In this document: piece after piece, positions 26,235-33,138 of the stretch
Layout: each line of letters opens with the position of its first letter
Position numbering within the stretch: position 1 is the stretch's first letter
Source of the DNA: JBBDWZ01 sp050732575
GTDB lineage: Bacteria; Gemmatimonadota; Gemmatimonadetes; Longimicrobiales; RSA9
Direction of reading: 5' to 3'
NCBI GenBank assembly: GCA_050732575.1
Contig: JBOHRF010000023.1
Location: forward strand, 1 to 33,783
DNA length: 33,783 nt
The notes under the pieces: generated by a model
The model's database searches: none
Seen by the model: only the letters and a program-made list of their open reading frames with translations
Told to the model about the DNA's origin: nothing
Translations under genes and position numbers: made by a program

Positions 26235-26394
26235 TCTCAAAGAAAGGGTTGAGGATCAGGGGAAGGGGGAGGGCTGGAAGGGATCGGGCAAGTTCTGCTC
26301 GCCAGCGCAGCCCGCGCGTTTGGGTCGATGCCCCTTCCATTTGTCATTCTTGTTTGGTGCCGGCTGCGCCGGGCTAAGAAAAGAGAGAGTTATC

Positions 26395-27489
26395 ATGGCT
26401 GATTTCGAAATCCTGGGTACCGTGGTAGAGAAGGGCACAGACCGGGGCGTGCCCAATGTGCGGGTGGAAGCGTGGGATCGGGATACGCGCTTCCACGACA
26501 TGCTGGGCTCCGTGGTGACCGATGGGGCGGGCCATTTTCGCATCCGCTTCACAGACGAATACTTCGGTGATTTTAAGCCGGATCTGCTGCCCGATGTGTT
26601 TTATCGCGTGTTTCGTGATGAAGCACTGGTGCTGAGCACGCAGGACCGGGCAGCCGAGAATGTGAAAGACCCGCGCATTACCGTGACGCTCGAGCTGGAG
26701 CCGGTGGTCGAACCCGCCGCCGGCCGAGACCGCGTCGATGCAGTCATGGCCATGAAGGCATTCAACTTCTTCCAGCAATCGGATTTCAAGGGCCTGCGGC
26801 GGGAAGCGCGCGCTGAGGGCAAGCTGGCCTCTGGACTGCTCACCAGTATGCTCATGAATGGCTTCAACAAGTGGGACTGGTCGCCCGTGGGTCCATCCAC
26901 AGTGCCCAAATCGGATGTGGTGAATCAGGATACACAAACGGCGCAGGCCAACCTGGCGCAGCGCAATGTGACCGTGGATCGTGTGGAGGAATTCAAGCCC
27001 GGCCTGGATCGCGAAGGCGCTGGTCTGGTTGCGGGATTTCCGGTGCGTGTGCAGCCGGGCGATCGCGTGATCCTGTACCAGGAGAATGGCAGGGTCAAAT
27101 ACTACGCACGCGTGCGAGACAAGCCCGCGGCCACCATCGATCAGAACGAGGTACAACGGCTGGGCACTGAGGTAAATGAGGTCAAGACCGAAATTGCCGG
27201 AGTGAACGCGCTGCGTACGGAAGTCGCATCACTGAAATCCACGACCGAGCAGGAGCGCGGTGTCACGGCCAGTGATCTGGCCAATGTGCGCCGTGACCTG
27301 GCCGAACTGGCGCAGATGAAGCAAACCCTGGCCAGCTTGCAAACCGAGCTCAATCAGCGCAATCAAACGATTGCCACTCTGCAAGCGGAATTGAGCAACG
27401 TGAAGGAACGACAACAGCGTATCGAGCGCACGAACCTCGTGCAGCGCATCGATGGGTTGGAAGAGCGATTGGGCAGAATCAACCGTTAA
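26395..27489 (+). CDS. Last eCIS operon gene: transthyretin-like N-domain plus C-terminal coiled coil
   Basis: I start this 364-residue protein at the ATG at 26395, with GAGAGAG upstream. Residues about 1-105 form a carboxypeptidase-regulatory/transthyretin-like beta sandwich (EILGTVVEKGTDRGVPNVRV, then VVTDGAGHFRIRF). Residues about 130-250 are mixed. Residues about 255-364 are a long heptad-like helix region (VNEVKTEIAGVNALRTEVAS, LAELAQMKQTLASLQTEL, AELSNVKERQQRIER) typical of coiled coils. It has no signal peptide. It may be a fibre, and it is the only coiled-coil candidate for a tape measure, though short. A 160-bp gap separates it from the DUF6519 gene. Its last 34 residues have a second copy in the scar (24 of 34 identical). 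Confidence 0.78.
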   Translation: MADFEILGTVVEKGTDRGVPNVRVEAWDRDTRFHDMLGSVVTDGAGHFRIRFTDEYFGDFKPDLLPDVFYRVFRDEALVLSTQDRAAENVKDPRITVTLELEPVVEPAAGRDRVDAVMAMKAFNFFQQSDFKGLRREARAEGKLASGLLTSMLMNGFNKWDWSPVGPSTVPKSDVVNQDTQTAQANLAQRNVTVDRVEEFKPGLDREGAGLVAGFPVRVQPGDRVILYQENGRVKYYARVRDKPAATIDQNEVQRLGTEVNEVKTEIAGVNALRTEVASLKSTTEQERGVTASDLANVRRDLAELAQMKQTLASLQTELNQRNQTIATLQAELSNVKERQQRIERTNLVQRIDGLEERLGRINR

Positions 27490-27511
27490 CGGCGAAGAGG
27501 TCATCGCGGGG

Positions 27512-27575
27512 ATGGGTGGTTGGAGGATGGAAGATGGGAGATGGAAGATGGGGAGATGGGAGATGCGAGGGCGGG
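27512..27575. repeat. Purine-rich GGAAGAT/GGGAGAT degenerate tandem repeat
   Basis: Repeated words GGAAGATGGGAGATGG follow each other with small variations just after the last eCIS gene. The tract is strand-biased for purines and has no sign of a gene. It probably marks decaying intergenic DNA at the edge of the locus. Confidence 0.55.
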
Positions 27576-27577
27576 CT

Positions 27578-27958
27578 GAGATCGTTTTGTGTAGCGATGT
27601 CATTCTGGGTCGTGGCATTGATCAGGTGCAACGGTACTCATGCGCGCCCCATCTGGAAGAGGAGATGGTGCGCTCGGCGGTCGACTAGATGGATCTTGCC
27701 GAGCATGCCAGCGGGCCGATATCCCGCCCGGTGGATCCCGCCTACGTCTGGGGTGCGGCGCTCGATGTTCAGGCCGACGCGCGGCCGCACGCGCGCATCA
27801 TCAACCTGGAAAACAGCATCACTAAATCCGACCATTCACTGCCCAAGGGCATCAACTACCGGATGCATCCGGGCAACGTCGATGTATTGCGCGCAGCCGC
27901 GGTGGATTGCTGCGCTCTGGCCAACAACCACGTGCTGGATTTCGGCCAGGATCGGCAC
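27578..27958 (+). pseudogene. Decayed CapA/PGA_cap-type capsule protein fragment
   Basis: One reading frame shows the order of motifs expected for the CapA (poly-gamma-glutamate capsule) family: EIVLCSDVILGRGIDQV, a stop codon TAG at 27686-27688, then LAEHASGPISRPVDPAYVW, RIINLENSITKSDHSLP, KGINYRMHPGNVDVLRAA and CCALANNHVLDFG. The in-frame stop lies between otherwise contiguous family motifs. The reading frame loses similarity after HVLDFG, so roughly two thirds of a normal protein are missing. It is a non-functional remnant. The region 27959-28301 after it contains no coherent protein in any frame. Confidence 0.75.
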
Positions 27959-28301
27959 TGCGGTCGACATCGCGCGTCTGGGCGAGAGCGTGGGTGCGGC
28001 GGCGACGGAAGATGCGACCGCGTGGGATATCTCGCCAAGGGTATTGGTTCGGACGCGCTGAGCGCCGTGAGCGTGATTCCGATCGGCAAAGCAGCATCGA
28101 TGATCGTGAAGGTGGGCGTGCAGCGGATCGCGGTCCGATCCGCACTGTATTCCTCTGTGCGCGGCGGCCTGTGCGCTCCCATTTCCGGAACACAGGCGGT
28201 GCGGCGATCGGGTCAAAGCGTCCTGGTCAAGCTAGACGTTGTACTGCAGAAATCACACGGTGCCCAATACGCCAATCTGGCCGCTGAAGCGCGCTACAGG
28301 A

Positions 28302-28764
28302 ATGAGTTTTCACAGGCTGGACGAAGTGCTGAGGGAGTTCGGTGCGCGGACCGCGTTCCGCCCGGTCGTGGCCACCTTCACAGATGTAGCCGACATTCTC
28401 ACTCAAGGGCACCGATGTCGTGATTCTTCCCATCCGCTGGGCTAACCGGCTCAAGGAAGGTAAAGACTCCTATCACGCCATTCACGCGTTCCTCGACCAT
28501 CTGGGGCGGCTTCGCTTCTCCGACAGGACCGGCCATGAGGTGTCATCGACTGCGGAGCTGGGAGCCAAGGTACCCGGTTACGGCGGCATCGAGAACGCAA
28601 CGCTGGTGCAGGGCGAGCGGATGCTGCTGATTCATGGCATGAAGCTGCTCGAGCTGGCCGACAAGGTGGGTATGGTCGAGATGTTCGCGGTGCTTGCGCC
28701 GCAGCTACTGATCAACGCCGATCAGGCCGATTCGGATTATCGTGATGCGGTTTTTGAAAACTGA
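28302..28764 (+). pseudogene. Frameshifted unrecognised gene
   Basis: Two adjacent frames read as one protein: MSFHRLDEVLREFGARTAFR and FRPVVATFTDVADILTQ in the first frame, then TDVVILPIRWANRLKEG and following text to EN at 28764 in the next. The switch occurs at the GGG at 28407-28409, where one extra G would explain it. Repairing it gives about 153 residues. I do not recognise the family. It could be a real pseudogene or a sequencing homopolymer error. Base composition is like the neighbours. The gene is tail-to-tail with the sigma factor gene. Confidence 0.45.
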
Positions 28765-28776
28765 CGATCCCCGTGT

Positions 28777-29379
28777 TTATCGACGCTCGAGCGGCGACGC
28801 TTCATCGGGTGGCGACGCTTTCTTCACCACGGGGCCTGTTAAATCCCTCTGGATCCAGGCTCTTTCCCTTTCCGCCGCCAATCGGACTCTCTTCAACGCT
28901 CGACTCACGTGATGCTCCACAGTCTTGATCGAACAGCCCAATCTCATGGCTACGTCCGCGCACGTGAAACCGTCAATCCAGTGCATTTGGGCGACCGTTG
29001 CGCAACGTGCAGGCAGCTTGCGCAGCTCACACCTGAGCCAGTCCCGGCGTTCTTCGTACAACGTCGAGTCAACGAACTCCGCAGTGGTACGCGCACTTAG
29101 CGGATCAGGTAAACCGCGCCCCTTTCGACGCCGCTCGTCGCGCAGGCAGTTCAAAGCGCGGTTTCGAGCTGCACGTCGTACATACGAAAGACCAATGCGA
29201 CTTGCACCAAGGCGGGACTGCGCGACCTTCAGAATTGTATCCTGAACGATGTCCTCGGCTTGATCGCAATCGCCGACAATATTGATCACGTCCAGCAGCA
29301 GGCGAACCCGGCAATCCTCACCTAGCCATTGCGTTGCAGTGTCTTCGCAAGATCGAGCGGTTGGTGTAACTGTGTCCAT
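28777..29379 (-). CDS. ECF-type RNA polymerase sigma factor
   Basis: The 200-residue protein is a sigma-70 family factor of the extracytoplasmic-function type. Region 2 is represented by DQAEDIVQDTILKV (about 39-52) and the following YVRRAARNRALNCLRDERRR, the promoter -10-binding part. Region 4 (about 136-166) has DGFTCADVAMRLGCSIKTVEHHV and SRALKRVR, a clear helix-turn-helix. The N-terminus is slightly extended and the C-terminal 30 residues are charged and probably disordered. No anti-sigma gene with a membrane segment is adjacent. It is divergent from the beta-propeller gene across 287 bp, so it may regulate that gene. Confidence 0.9.
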   Translation of the reverse strand: MDTVTPTARSCEDTATQWLGEDCRVRLLLDVINIVGDCDQAEDIVQDTILKVAQSRLGASRIGLSYVRRAARNRALNCLRDERRRKGRGLPDPLSARTTAEFVDSTLYEERRDWLRCELRKLPARCATVAQMHWIDGFTCADVAMRLGCSIKTVEHHVSRALKRVRLAAERERAWIQRDLTGPVVKKASPPDEASPLERR

Positions 29380-29666
29380 TGGAGGTTGACCAACAACTCC
29401 GGGCGCTGAGGGTTTCCGGGGCGTTCGTCCCAGTTTTTGGGGGGGGACAGGCGCTCCGGGTGTCTATAGGTAGCTCACGTGCGAATAGAAGGCAACTCCG
29501 ATCTTCGAAAGCACATGGAATCGCGCACGATCATGGAACCCAGCGTGTGTTCTATCAAGTATGTCTGTAACATGACGTTGCCTGTATTGACATGCGGCCA
29601 GTTGGATGAGCCGAATTTCACTGTTGTCGCATGGGCCCACTCAGGGAACCGACTGCAACGGTCTGA
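29380..29666. other. Intergenic region between sigma factor and propeller gene
   Basis: This 287-bp stretch separates divergent genes and presumably carries both promoters. It includes a run of eight G at 29439-29446. A small open frame from ATG 29533 (MEPSVCSIKYVCNMTLP and on) overlaps the next gene's start as ATGA, but I see no ribosome-binding site, so I do not call it a gene. No clear promoter could be assigned by eye. Confidence 0.4.
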
Positions 29667-30875
29667 ATGAATCGAACGACTTTCTGCCGCTGCCTGCCAC
29701 GCGCACTGGTGCTTGCAGTAGTGGGTCAAAGTGCGTGTGACAATGGCCCCGTGCGCCAGCCTCGAGATCACGCACTCAGGGTCACGGTCTTCGAGGATTC
29801 GGCGCCGGAATGTCGCCCATGTCGAATAACGCTCGAGCGGATCGCATCAATTGCCTCGGCATCGGATCCAGTGCTGCTGCAAAAGCTACCCATGGTCGTG
29901 CGCGATACTCGAGGCAGTTTTTACGCTGTTCCTAAGCATTTTAGGAATCATGAGGTAATCATCTATGACAGCACTGGTCGTTTCGTGAAAATGCTAGGCC
30001 GGACAGGATCAGGTCCAGGTGAGTACCGTACGGTGGCCGGACTCGCGATTGGTGTCCTGGATAGCATATACCTGGTTCATGACCGGCGCCGATTGTCCGT
30101 GTTTGACCGATTGGGCAGATTCGCCCGCGGAGCTGAGGTAGCGCGTGGATTGCGAGAGGAGTTGGTCGTAGTTGGGACCGATATCCTGGCCATGAACGGA
30201 TGGATTCCCACGCCGGAACGAGCAGGCCACGCATTACACCTGGCGGATGCAAAGGGCAATTACATCCGCGGCGTGGGGAGCGAAAACCTTGCCGATCCAC
30301 CGGGACCAACACCGCGAATGTTCGGCGTGGGGGAGCAGAGTACGTTATGGATCGCAGAAACGAATAACTACCGCATCGAACAGGTCGATTCAACGGGCAG
30401 GGTTTTGCGCGTGATAGGCATTGTCCCTCCGCCATCGTGGCATACGGGGCTCATTATCAATGACAGCGCAGCGATGGTCAGCCGACAGAAACGATTTGTC
30501 GACGTCACGGAGGCGGTCTTGAAACGCCCCCAACATCTCGTGTTTCCTCCGCCGTTTGAAGTCGCTTCGATTTACTCGCCGGGGCAAGGCCAACTCTGGG
30601 TAGTCCTTCACATTGCAGTTTCTGATTGGAACGCAGTCGAGGTGTCGTACGACCCGGGAACTTCGGAAGTTGTTCAAAGCGAAGACATGCTGCAGCGTCA
30701 GTACCAGACCGTGATAGATGTACTTGACGTGCAAAGTGGCAGCTTGATAGCCCGTCACTTTCAACCAGGGTACGGATCGCTCCTCAATGACGGGACGTTC
30801 ATTCACAAATTCTATGACCAAGAGGGTATCGTCAGAATGGAGGCGTTTCGCTTGAGGTTAATCAGAACACTCTAG
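29667..30875 (+). CDS. Exported 6-bladed beta-propeller protein
   Basis: The 402-residue protein has an N-terminal signal-like segment (CRCLPRALVLAVVGQSAC) ending in Cys24. The -3 residue is Gln, so a lipoprotein lipobox is non-canonical. The rest matches the 6-bladed beta-propeller/NHL-like exported proteins common in Bacteroidota and Gemmatimonadota: YDSTGRFVKMLGRTGSGPGE, GVLDSIYLVHDRRRLSVFD, and WIAETNNYRIEQVDSTGRVL. Such proteins are thought to be surface or periplasmic binding proteins, but their ligands are mostly unknown. A Cys-rich, disrupted gene follows 20 bases downstream and is probably co-transcribed. Confidence 0.78.
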   Translation: MNRTTFCRCLPRALVLAVVGQSACDNGPVRQPRDHALRVTVFEDSAPECRPCRITLERIASIASASDPVLLQKLPMVVRDTRGSFYAVPKHFRNHEVIIYDSTGRFVKMLGRTGSGPGEYRTVAGLAIGVLDSIYLVHDRRRLSVFDRLGRFARGAEVARGLREELVVVGTDILAMNGWIPTPERAGHALHLADAKGNYIRGVGSENLADPPGPTPRMFGVGEQSTLWIAETNNYRIEQVDSTGRVLRVIGIVPPPSWHTGLIINDSAAMVSRQKRFVDVTEAVLKRPQHLVFPPPFEVASIYSPGQGQLWVVLHIAVSDWNAVEVSYDPGTSEVVQSEDMLQRQYQTVIDVLDVQSGSLIARHFQPGYGSLLNDGTFIHKFYDQEGIVRMEAFRLRLIRTL

Positions 30876-30895
30876 ATCCTAGCAAGGAGGGTTCG

Positions 30896-31490
30896 ATGAA
30901 TCGGGTGGCCGCGGTTGCGTTTTGATGGGCAGTTTTTGCGACGTTCCTGGCCCCCAGTGGCCGTAATTGGTAGTGTCGAGTGCAAGATGTGCGTCGAAAC
31001 TCGGAGGAAGGTTGGGGAGCTGGCTGACGGCACACCGGTGTATATACTCCGCCACTATTTTGATGAGAACCTGAGTGATCAATGCGAGCAGGGTAACCTT
31101 GCGTCCAACGAGCTGAATCCTACTCAAGTGAGGCTGATTGGCAATTATGAAGAGGAAGACGAAGTGGTGGCAGCATATTGCGCGGGTTGTGGCGGTGAAT
31201 CAAGTTGCCATCAGACGCCGCAGACGGGAAATTGTCACGTGCCATGTCAAGGAGGTGGAGGGGGGACTCTCGCCGCGCAAGTCGATCGGCTGCAGTCGCT
31301 TATCGGCCTTGCTGAGTGGCAAGCAGTTGCGTCTATTGTAAGGGGGTTTGAGGTAGTTGAGTTGAACGTCGTACGTCAAGCCGTCCAGATTCGCTCCAGC
31401 TGCAACCGCAGTTTGGTTCTCGCGAACCTGAGCTTGAGTCCTCGTGCGACTTCCGAAATCCAATCGGCAATTCGGACCGAGGCGCCGTAG
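30896..31490 (+). pseudogene. Cys-rich gene disrupted near its start
   Basis: AAGGAGG at 30884-30890 precedes ATG 30896, an excellent start, but that frame stops after MNRVAAVAF at TGA 30923-30925. Removing one T from the TTTT run at 30920-30923 would join it to the long frame ending at 31490. The long frame has many Cys: ECKMC, QCEQG, YCAGCGG, SSCHQ and NCHVPC. Then comes a Gly run and a C-terminal helical region (AAQVDRLQSLIGLAEWQ). A TTG at 30915 could start the long frame, but its N-terminus is then not a signal peptide. The family is not recognised. It may be an exported Cys-rich protein paired with the propeller gene. Confidence 0.5.
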
Positions 31491-31503
31491 CAACGAGCGT
31501 GTT

Positions 31504-31899
31504 CTAAGCCGGTTTCGGTGCATGGAGACGCGCGCGCGTGGCCGCGCGTCTCCGACATCGGCCGGCTAATCGGGCCGCTCTGCGCAACACGATCCCACAC
31601 GCGCCCGTGCGTGCGCAGGCAATCACATCGGCTTCACTTTCACCGACACCGAACGCAATCACGCGTGTGGCGGGCAGCAATTCACGCACGCGCGCGACCA
31701 GATCACTTTCACAGACCAGCTGCGCATCGGCCAGGATCACGTCCGGCCGCGACTCACCGATGACACTGAATTCCCAGTCCTGGCGAGTGCTCATACCCAC
31801 CAGCTGCAGCGCGGCGTTCGCACTCAGTGTTTGCGCGAGCGCATCGCGGTACAAACGAACATTGGTTACAACCGCCATGGCGAGCGGGCGTGCAGTCAT
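31504..31899 (-). pseudogene. Truncated duplicate of the LuxR-type regulator (receiver only)
   Basis: From ATG 31899 the first 106 residues match the regulator at 774-1427 at 95 positions by eye, through GACGIVLR. After that the frame runs 25 unrelated residues (RAARLAGRC and on) to a stop. The DNA similarity begins at about 31577, so the helix-turn-helix output domain is gone. It might still make a small receiver protein, but truncation at a homology breakpoint makes it a remnant. It is the left end of the second-locus scar. Confidence 0.85.
31524..31553. terminator. Perfect 11-bp stem with 8-base loop
   Basis: GGAGACGCGCG (31524-31534) and CGCGCGTCTCC (31543-31553) are exact reverse complements around an 8-base loop. 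The stem lies 34 bases after the Cys-rich frame's stop and about 25 bases before the left edge of the second-locus scar. It could be a transcription terminator, but no T-run follows on either strand. Confidence 0.45.
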
Positions 31900-32018
31900 G
31901 GTCAGCGTTGGCTCGAAGCGCGAAGTGTCACCAGGAAACGGCCGGCTGCAACGAGTCGGTCGCACGAGAGGCAAACGGAGTCGATGATAAACGCGCGCGC
32001 GCAGCGCGCAAGCTCCAG

Positions 32019-32051
32019 ACGTCAACAAGTTGTCAGAGAAGTGTGGCGATC
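32019..32051. promoter_or_regulatory. Conserved 33-bp intergenic block (copy B)
   Basis: This matches 1551-1583 at 30 of 33 bases and holds the same position relative to the regulator remnant. See the copy A entry for what it may be. Surrounding DNA also aligns, from the regulator start codon through to the operon leader, with small gaps. Confidence 0.35.
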
Positions 32052-32140
32052 CGCAGCATGTCGGTTCATGTTCGGCTGCGCTCGTCGTGCAACATTCTGT
32101 TATGGCGAAGAGAAGCCGGAAGAGGGGAAAAAAAGGAAAA

Positions 32141-32182
32141 CGGCCGTGAACGAAAACGAGAGCGTGAACGAGAACGTGTAAC
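32141..32182 (+). repeat. GTGAACGARAACG-type hexamer repeat
   Basis: Words GGCCGTGAACG, AAAACGAGAGCG and TGAACGAGAACG follow in tandem. The reverse complement of 9600-9640, just before the DUF4157 gene, carries the same words in similar order. This suggests a dispersed repeat family in this genome. Confidence 0.5.
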
Positions 32183-32353
32183 AGACGAAGGCAGCGCCGC
32201 AAGAAATACCGCAGCGCCTTGCGCGACGGAATGGTGTAGCGTCCAACCGACAGGCGCCCGTGCGCCGAAGGCGCCACGCGCCCGCCCGTGCGCCCGCGTA
32301 CAATACCCTGCCAACCTGCCGTGCACTAGCGATAACCGGAATCATTCGAAACC

Positions 32354-32377
32354 CCTGCCGTTGGGTCGAGCGGCAGG
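32354..32377 (+). promoter_or_regulatory. Leader hairpin (copy B) with a fully paired stem
   Basis: CCTGCCG (32354-32360) pairs perfectly with CGGCAGG (32371-32377) around a 10-base loop that differs from copy A at one position. Where copy A has a U-G pair, this copy has C-G, so pairing is kept. A second hairpin, AGAGAG-TATG-CTCTCT at 32383-32398, follows only in this copy. Confidence 0.5.
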
Positions 32378-32429
32378 TGTTCAGAGAGTATGCTCTCTAC
32401 CCGGACGTTTGTTGCCGGAGGATGCATGC

Positions 32430-32603
32430 ATGCCGGAGACCGTGAACTGTGCAAATACCGACGGGTCCACGCGTGGCGCAGTCGGGGGCGCTGCAGGTGG
32501 ACGCGTACGACAAGGTGGAAGTATCGGTGATGGCGTGGACGACCTGGAAGTACAGCTGCAGCCGGGCGGTGCGGGGCAGGTGCAGTTGTTGGTGATCTCG
32601 ACA
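32430..32603 (+). pseudogene. 5' remnant of a paralogue of the first eCIS gene
   Basis: GGAGGA at 32417-32422 precedes ATG 32430, and the protein starts MPETVN exactly as at 2057. A 12-base deletion and a frame change follow, then the frame is restored at DGVDDLEVQLQPGGAG and QVQLLVIST. Similarity ends at about 32603, roughly two fifths of the way through the intact gene (A-copy position about 2242). The open frame then stops at 32630 in unrelated residues. It is not a functional gene. Confidence 0.85.
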
Positions 32604-32716
32604 AGCCCGCAGCAGAGTTGGGCACCGTGAAGGAACGACAACAGCGTATCGAGCGCACGAACCTCGTACAGCGCCTCGATGGTCTGGAAGCCGACGTGCG
32701 CAATCTGCGCCGATGA
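32604..32716 (+). pseudogene. 3' remnant of a paralogue of the last eCIS gene
   Basis: In another frame, AELGTVKERQQRIERTNLVQ followed by RLDGLEADVRNLRR ends at TGA 32714-32716. It matches the final 34 residues of the protein ending at 27489 at 24 positions. It starts where similarity to the first eCIS gene stops. The two fragments are not in the same frame, so this is a deletion junction and not a fused protein. Confidence 0.85.
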
Positions 32717-32750
32717 GCGGGCGACAATCCGGTCACCGGTGCTGGGACGC

Positions 32751-32848
32751 ACTTGAATGGGGATGGGGGGATAAAACAACGGAGATGATCGGGATGAATG
32801 AATTGAAAATTTATCCCCTCCATCTCCGTTCAAGTCTCCCCATCCCCT
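32751..32848. other. Long imperfect palindrome after the scar
   Basis: GGGGATGGGG (32759-32768) pairs with CCCCATCCCC (32838-32847). AACGGAGATG (32778-32787) pairs perfectly with CATCTCCGTT (32821-32830). GGGAT (32791-32795) pairs with ATCCC (32813-32817). The 98-base structure could be a terminator-like fold or a miniature transposon remnant. No protein is encoded. Confidence 0.55.
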
Positions 32849-32857
32849 TTGTTATAG

Positions 32858-32945
32858 TTTCGTTGGACCGGTGATGAGATTTCGTGGGCCAAGTGATGAA
32901 GTTTCGGTGGACCGGTGATGAGATTTTCGGTGGAGCGGTCATGCC
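32858..32945 (+). repeat. Four tandem 22-bp repeats, possible insertion-sequence end
   Basis: Units begin at 32858, 32880, 32902 and 32924 with consensus TTTCGKTGGACCGGTGATGA. The last is more divergent. Similar short repeats with GTGATGA and GGTGGACCGG words occur at ends of some IS21/IS481-like elements. An ATG at 32941 opens a 32-codon frame beginning MPWKDRQRPQ that could be a transposase start remnant. Both statements are from memory. The remaining bases to 33138 show no gene. Confidence 0.55.
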
Positions 32946-33138
32946 CTGGAAGGACCGGCAGCGGCCCCAACGCGGGACGGTGGTACGTCCGCAGGCGGGG
33001 ACAGCCCAGTCCACACGGGCGGCCGGAATATCGACGTAACGGTTTCTGGCACTTGAGCTTTTGTCCAATCCGGCCGACGCGGTCCAGGCCCTGCCAATCC
33101 TCCCGAGTCAACACAACGTCTTCACTCGGGAGACACCT

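Noticed and set aside
29479..29670. 63-codon open frame just before the propeller gene, overlapping as ATGA
   Set aside because: It has only a GTG or internal ATG start without ribosome-binding site and no recognisable family; a small Cys-containing peptide cannot be excluded but is unsupported.
31904..32277. Extended N-terminus of the truncated regulator reading upstream to 32277
   Set aside because: The extension covers non-coding sequence aligned to the intergenic region of the first locus; the intact paralogue starts at the position equivalent to 31899.
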